Source of the DNA: Marinobacter manganoxydans MnI7-9 | GTDB taxonomy: Bacteria; Pseudomonadota; Gammaproteobacteria; Pseudomonadales; Oleiphilaceae | DNA length: 64,000 nt | NCBI RefSeq assembly: GCF_000235625.1 | Contig: NZ_AGTR01000081.1 | Span: 1 to 64,000 of the forward strand | Direction: 5' to 3' | Part shown: piece after piece, positions 63,085 through 64,000 of the stretch | Layout of the letters: each line of letters opens with the position of its first letter | Position numbering within the stretch: position 1 is the stretch's first letter | Made by a program: the position numbers and the translations under genes | The notes under the pieces: generated by a model | Databases searched by the model: none | What the model saw: the letters and a program-made list of their open reading frames with translations, nothing else | What the model was told of the DNA's origin: nothing

Positions 63085-64000
63085 ACTGAACGTTTTCCTG
63101 CTCGCCAAACTGGCCGGCGAATAACGCTGTGGAAAGATAACGCTCGGCGGTATCCGGCAGCACCACCACGATGTTCTTGCCCTGGTACTCCGGCTGCTTG
63201 CTGATGCGTACCGCAGCCGCCACCGCTGCGCCGCAGGAAATGCCGCAGAGAATGCCCTCTTCCTGCATCAGCCGATGGGCCATGTCCATGGCGTCTTCGT
63301 TGGTAACCGTCTCCACCTGGTCAACCATTTCCAGATCCAGATTCTTGGGCACGAAGCCCGCACCGATGCCCTGGATCTTGTGGGGCGCCGGCTTGATGTC
63401 TTCGCCGTTCATCATCTGGGTGATCACCGGTGAGTCGGTAGGCTCGACGGCAATGGTGGCGATCTGTTTGCCCTTGGTGCCTTTGATGTAGCGGGAAACG
63501 CCGGTCAGCGTGCCACCGGTGCCCACGCCCGCCACGAAGATATCGATTTCACCATCAGTGTCTTCCCAGATTTCCGGGCCGGTGGTGTCCTCGTGGATTC
63601 GGGGGTTGGCCGGGTTCTGGAACTGCTGGGGCAGGAAATAGTTATCCGGGTCTGACGAGAAGATCTCTTCGGCCTTGGCGATGGCACCCGGCATGCCTTT
63701 GGCAGGTTCGGTCAGCACCAGTTCTGCTCCCAGTGCCTTCAAGACCTTGCGACGCTCAAGACTCATGGAAGCGGGCATGGTAAGGATCAGTTTGTAGCCC
63801 CGGGCGGCTGCCACGTAGGCCAGGGCGATCCCGGTATTGCCGCTGGTGGGTTCCACAATAGTCATGCCCGCCTTCAGGGTACCGCGCTTCTCGGCGTCCC
63901 AGATCATGGCAGAGCCGATCCGGCACTTAACGGAATAGGCCGGGTTTCGGCCCTCAATCTTGGCCCAGATCGTGGCGCCGTCGTTCACGCGGTTCAGTCT
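63083..64000 (-). CDS. cysK: Cysteine synthase A (partial, N-terminus off the right edge)
   Basis: The visible 305 residues begin [29 protein letters not shown], with the PLP-binding lysine in SVKCR. Later come the substrate loop [16 protein letters not shown], the glycine-rich [14 protein letters not shown] and [12 protein letters not shown]. The enzyme makes cysteine from O-acetylserine and sulfide. About 15-20 N-terminal residues lie outside the window. The [10 protein letters not shown] wording, the ESTDSPVI-like EPTDSPVI segment and [13 protein letters not shown] favour CysK over CysM. Confidence 0.95.
   Translation of the reverse strand, partial: RLNRVNDGATIWAKIEGRNPAYSVKCRIGSAMIWDAEKRGTLKAGMTIVEPTSGNTGIALAYVAAARGYKLILTMPASMSLERRKVLKALGAELVLTEPAKGMPGAIAKAEEIFSSDPDNYFLPQQFQNPANPRIHEDTTGPEIWEDTDGEIDIFVAGVGTGGTLTGVSRYIKGTKGKQIATIAVEPTDSPVITQMMNGEDIKPAPHKIQGIGAGFVPKNLDLEMVDQVETVTNEDAMDMAHRLMQEEGILCGISCGAAVAAAVRISKQPEYQGKNIVVVLPDTAERYLSTALFAGQFGEQENVQ

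Noticed and set aside
1-64000. CRISPR array, tRNA, rRNA or intact transposase
   Set aside because: No regularly spaced direct repeats, cloverleaf-like genes, rRNA stretches or transposase proteins were found on reading both strands.

Overview
The window looks like chromosomal DNA from a marine gammaproteobacterium close to Marinobacter. This is an inference from gene order, not a database match. The block pilH-pilG / gshB-tonB-yqgE-ruvX-pyrR-pyrB-pyrC' and the block pckA-hslO-hslR-yrfG follow the Pseudomonas arrangement. Base composition is fairly GC-rich and even except near the right end. Two long intergenic palindromes (23447-23545 and 32704-32791) have the look of lineage-specific repeat families.

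Positions 1-29192 are mostly core genome. They hold the start of the Pil-Chp twitching operon (left edge), glutathione synthesis, a TonB-like protein, the pyrimidine operon with a degenerate dihydroorotase subunit, and a TRAP-type uptake locus split by an HU gene. Next come PEP carboxykinase, the Hsp33/Hsp15 heat-shock genes, a nucleotidase, mutM, a fatty-acid desaturase, rsmD, the ftsY-ftsE-ftsX-rpoH cluster, a glyoxylate-branch gene pair, a two-component system and greB.

Positions 29202-56408 are accessory. After a stand-alone integrase N-terminal domain and an acyl-CoA-binding protein comes a full type VI secretion system in the Vibrio cholerae order: tssB, tssC, tssE, tssF, tssG, fha, tssJ, tssK, tssL, tssH, vasH, vasI, tssA, tssM, vgrG. 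It is followed by a payload cassette: a DUF4123 adaptor, a 955-residue VasX-like membrane toxin and an AT-rich membrane-protein gene that is the probable immunity factor. No hcp or PAAR gene is present, so the tail tube and spike tip must be encoded elsewhere.

Positions 56429-64000 are mixed. They carry a DUF4124 protein, a secreted ATP-dependent DNA ligase, a YdcH protein, a secreted glycerophosphodiester phosphodiesterase, an AbiE-like type IV toxin-antitoxin pair behind a nested palindromic operator, the wreck of a nuclease gene that was once the third cistron of that operon, an outer-membrane beta-barrel protein, and cysteine synthase running off the right edge. No tRNA, rRNA, CRISPR array or intact transposase was seen.

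The strongest candidates for new biology are the VasX-like effector/immunity cassette, the AbiE-like locus with its operator and decayed nuclease, the unusual TRAP-like locus, and the two palindromic repeat types.
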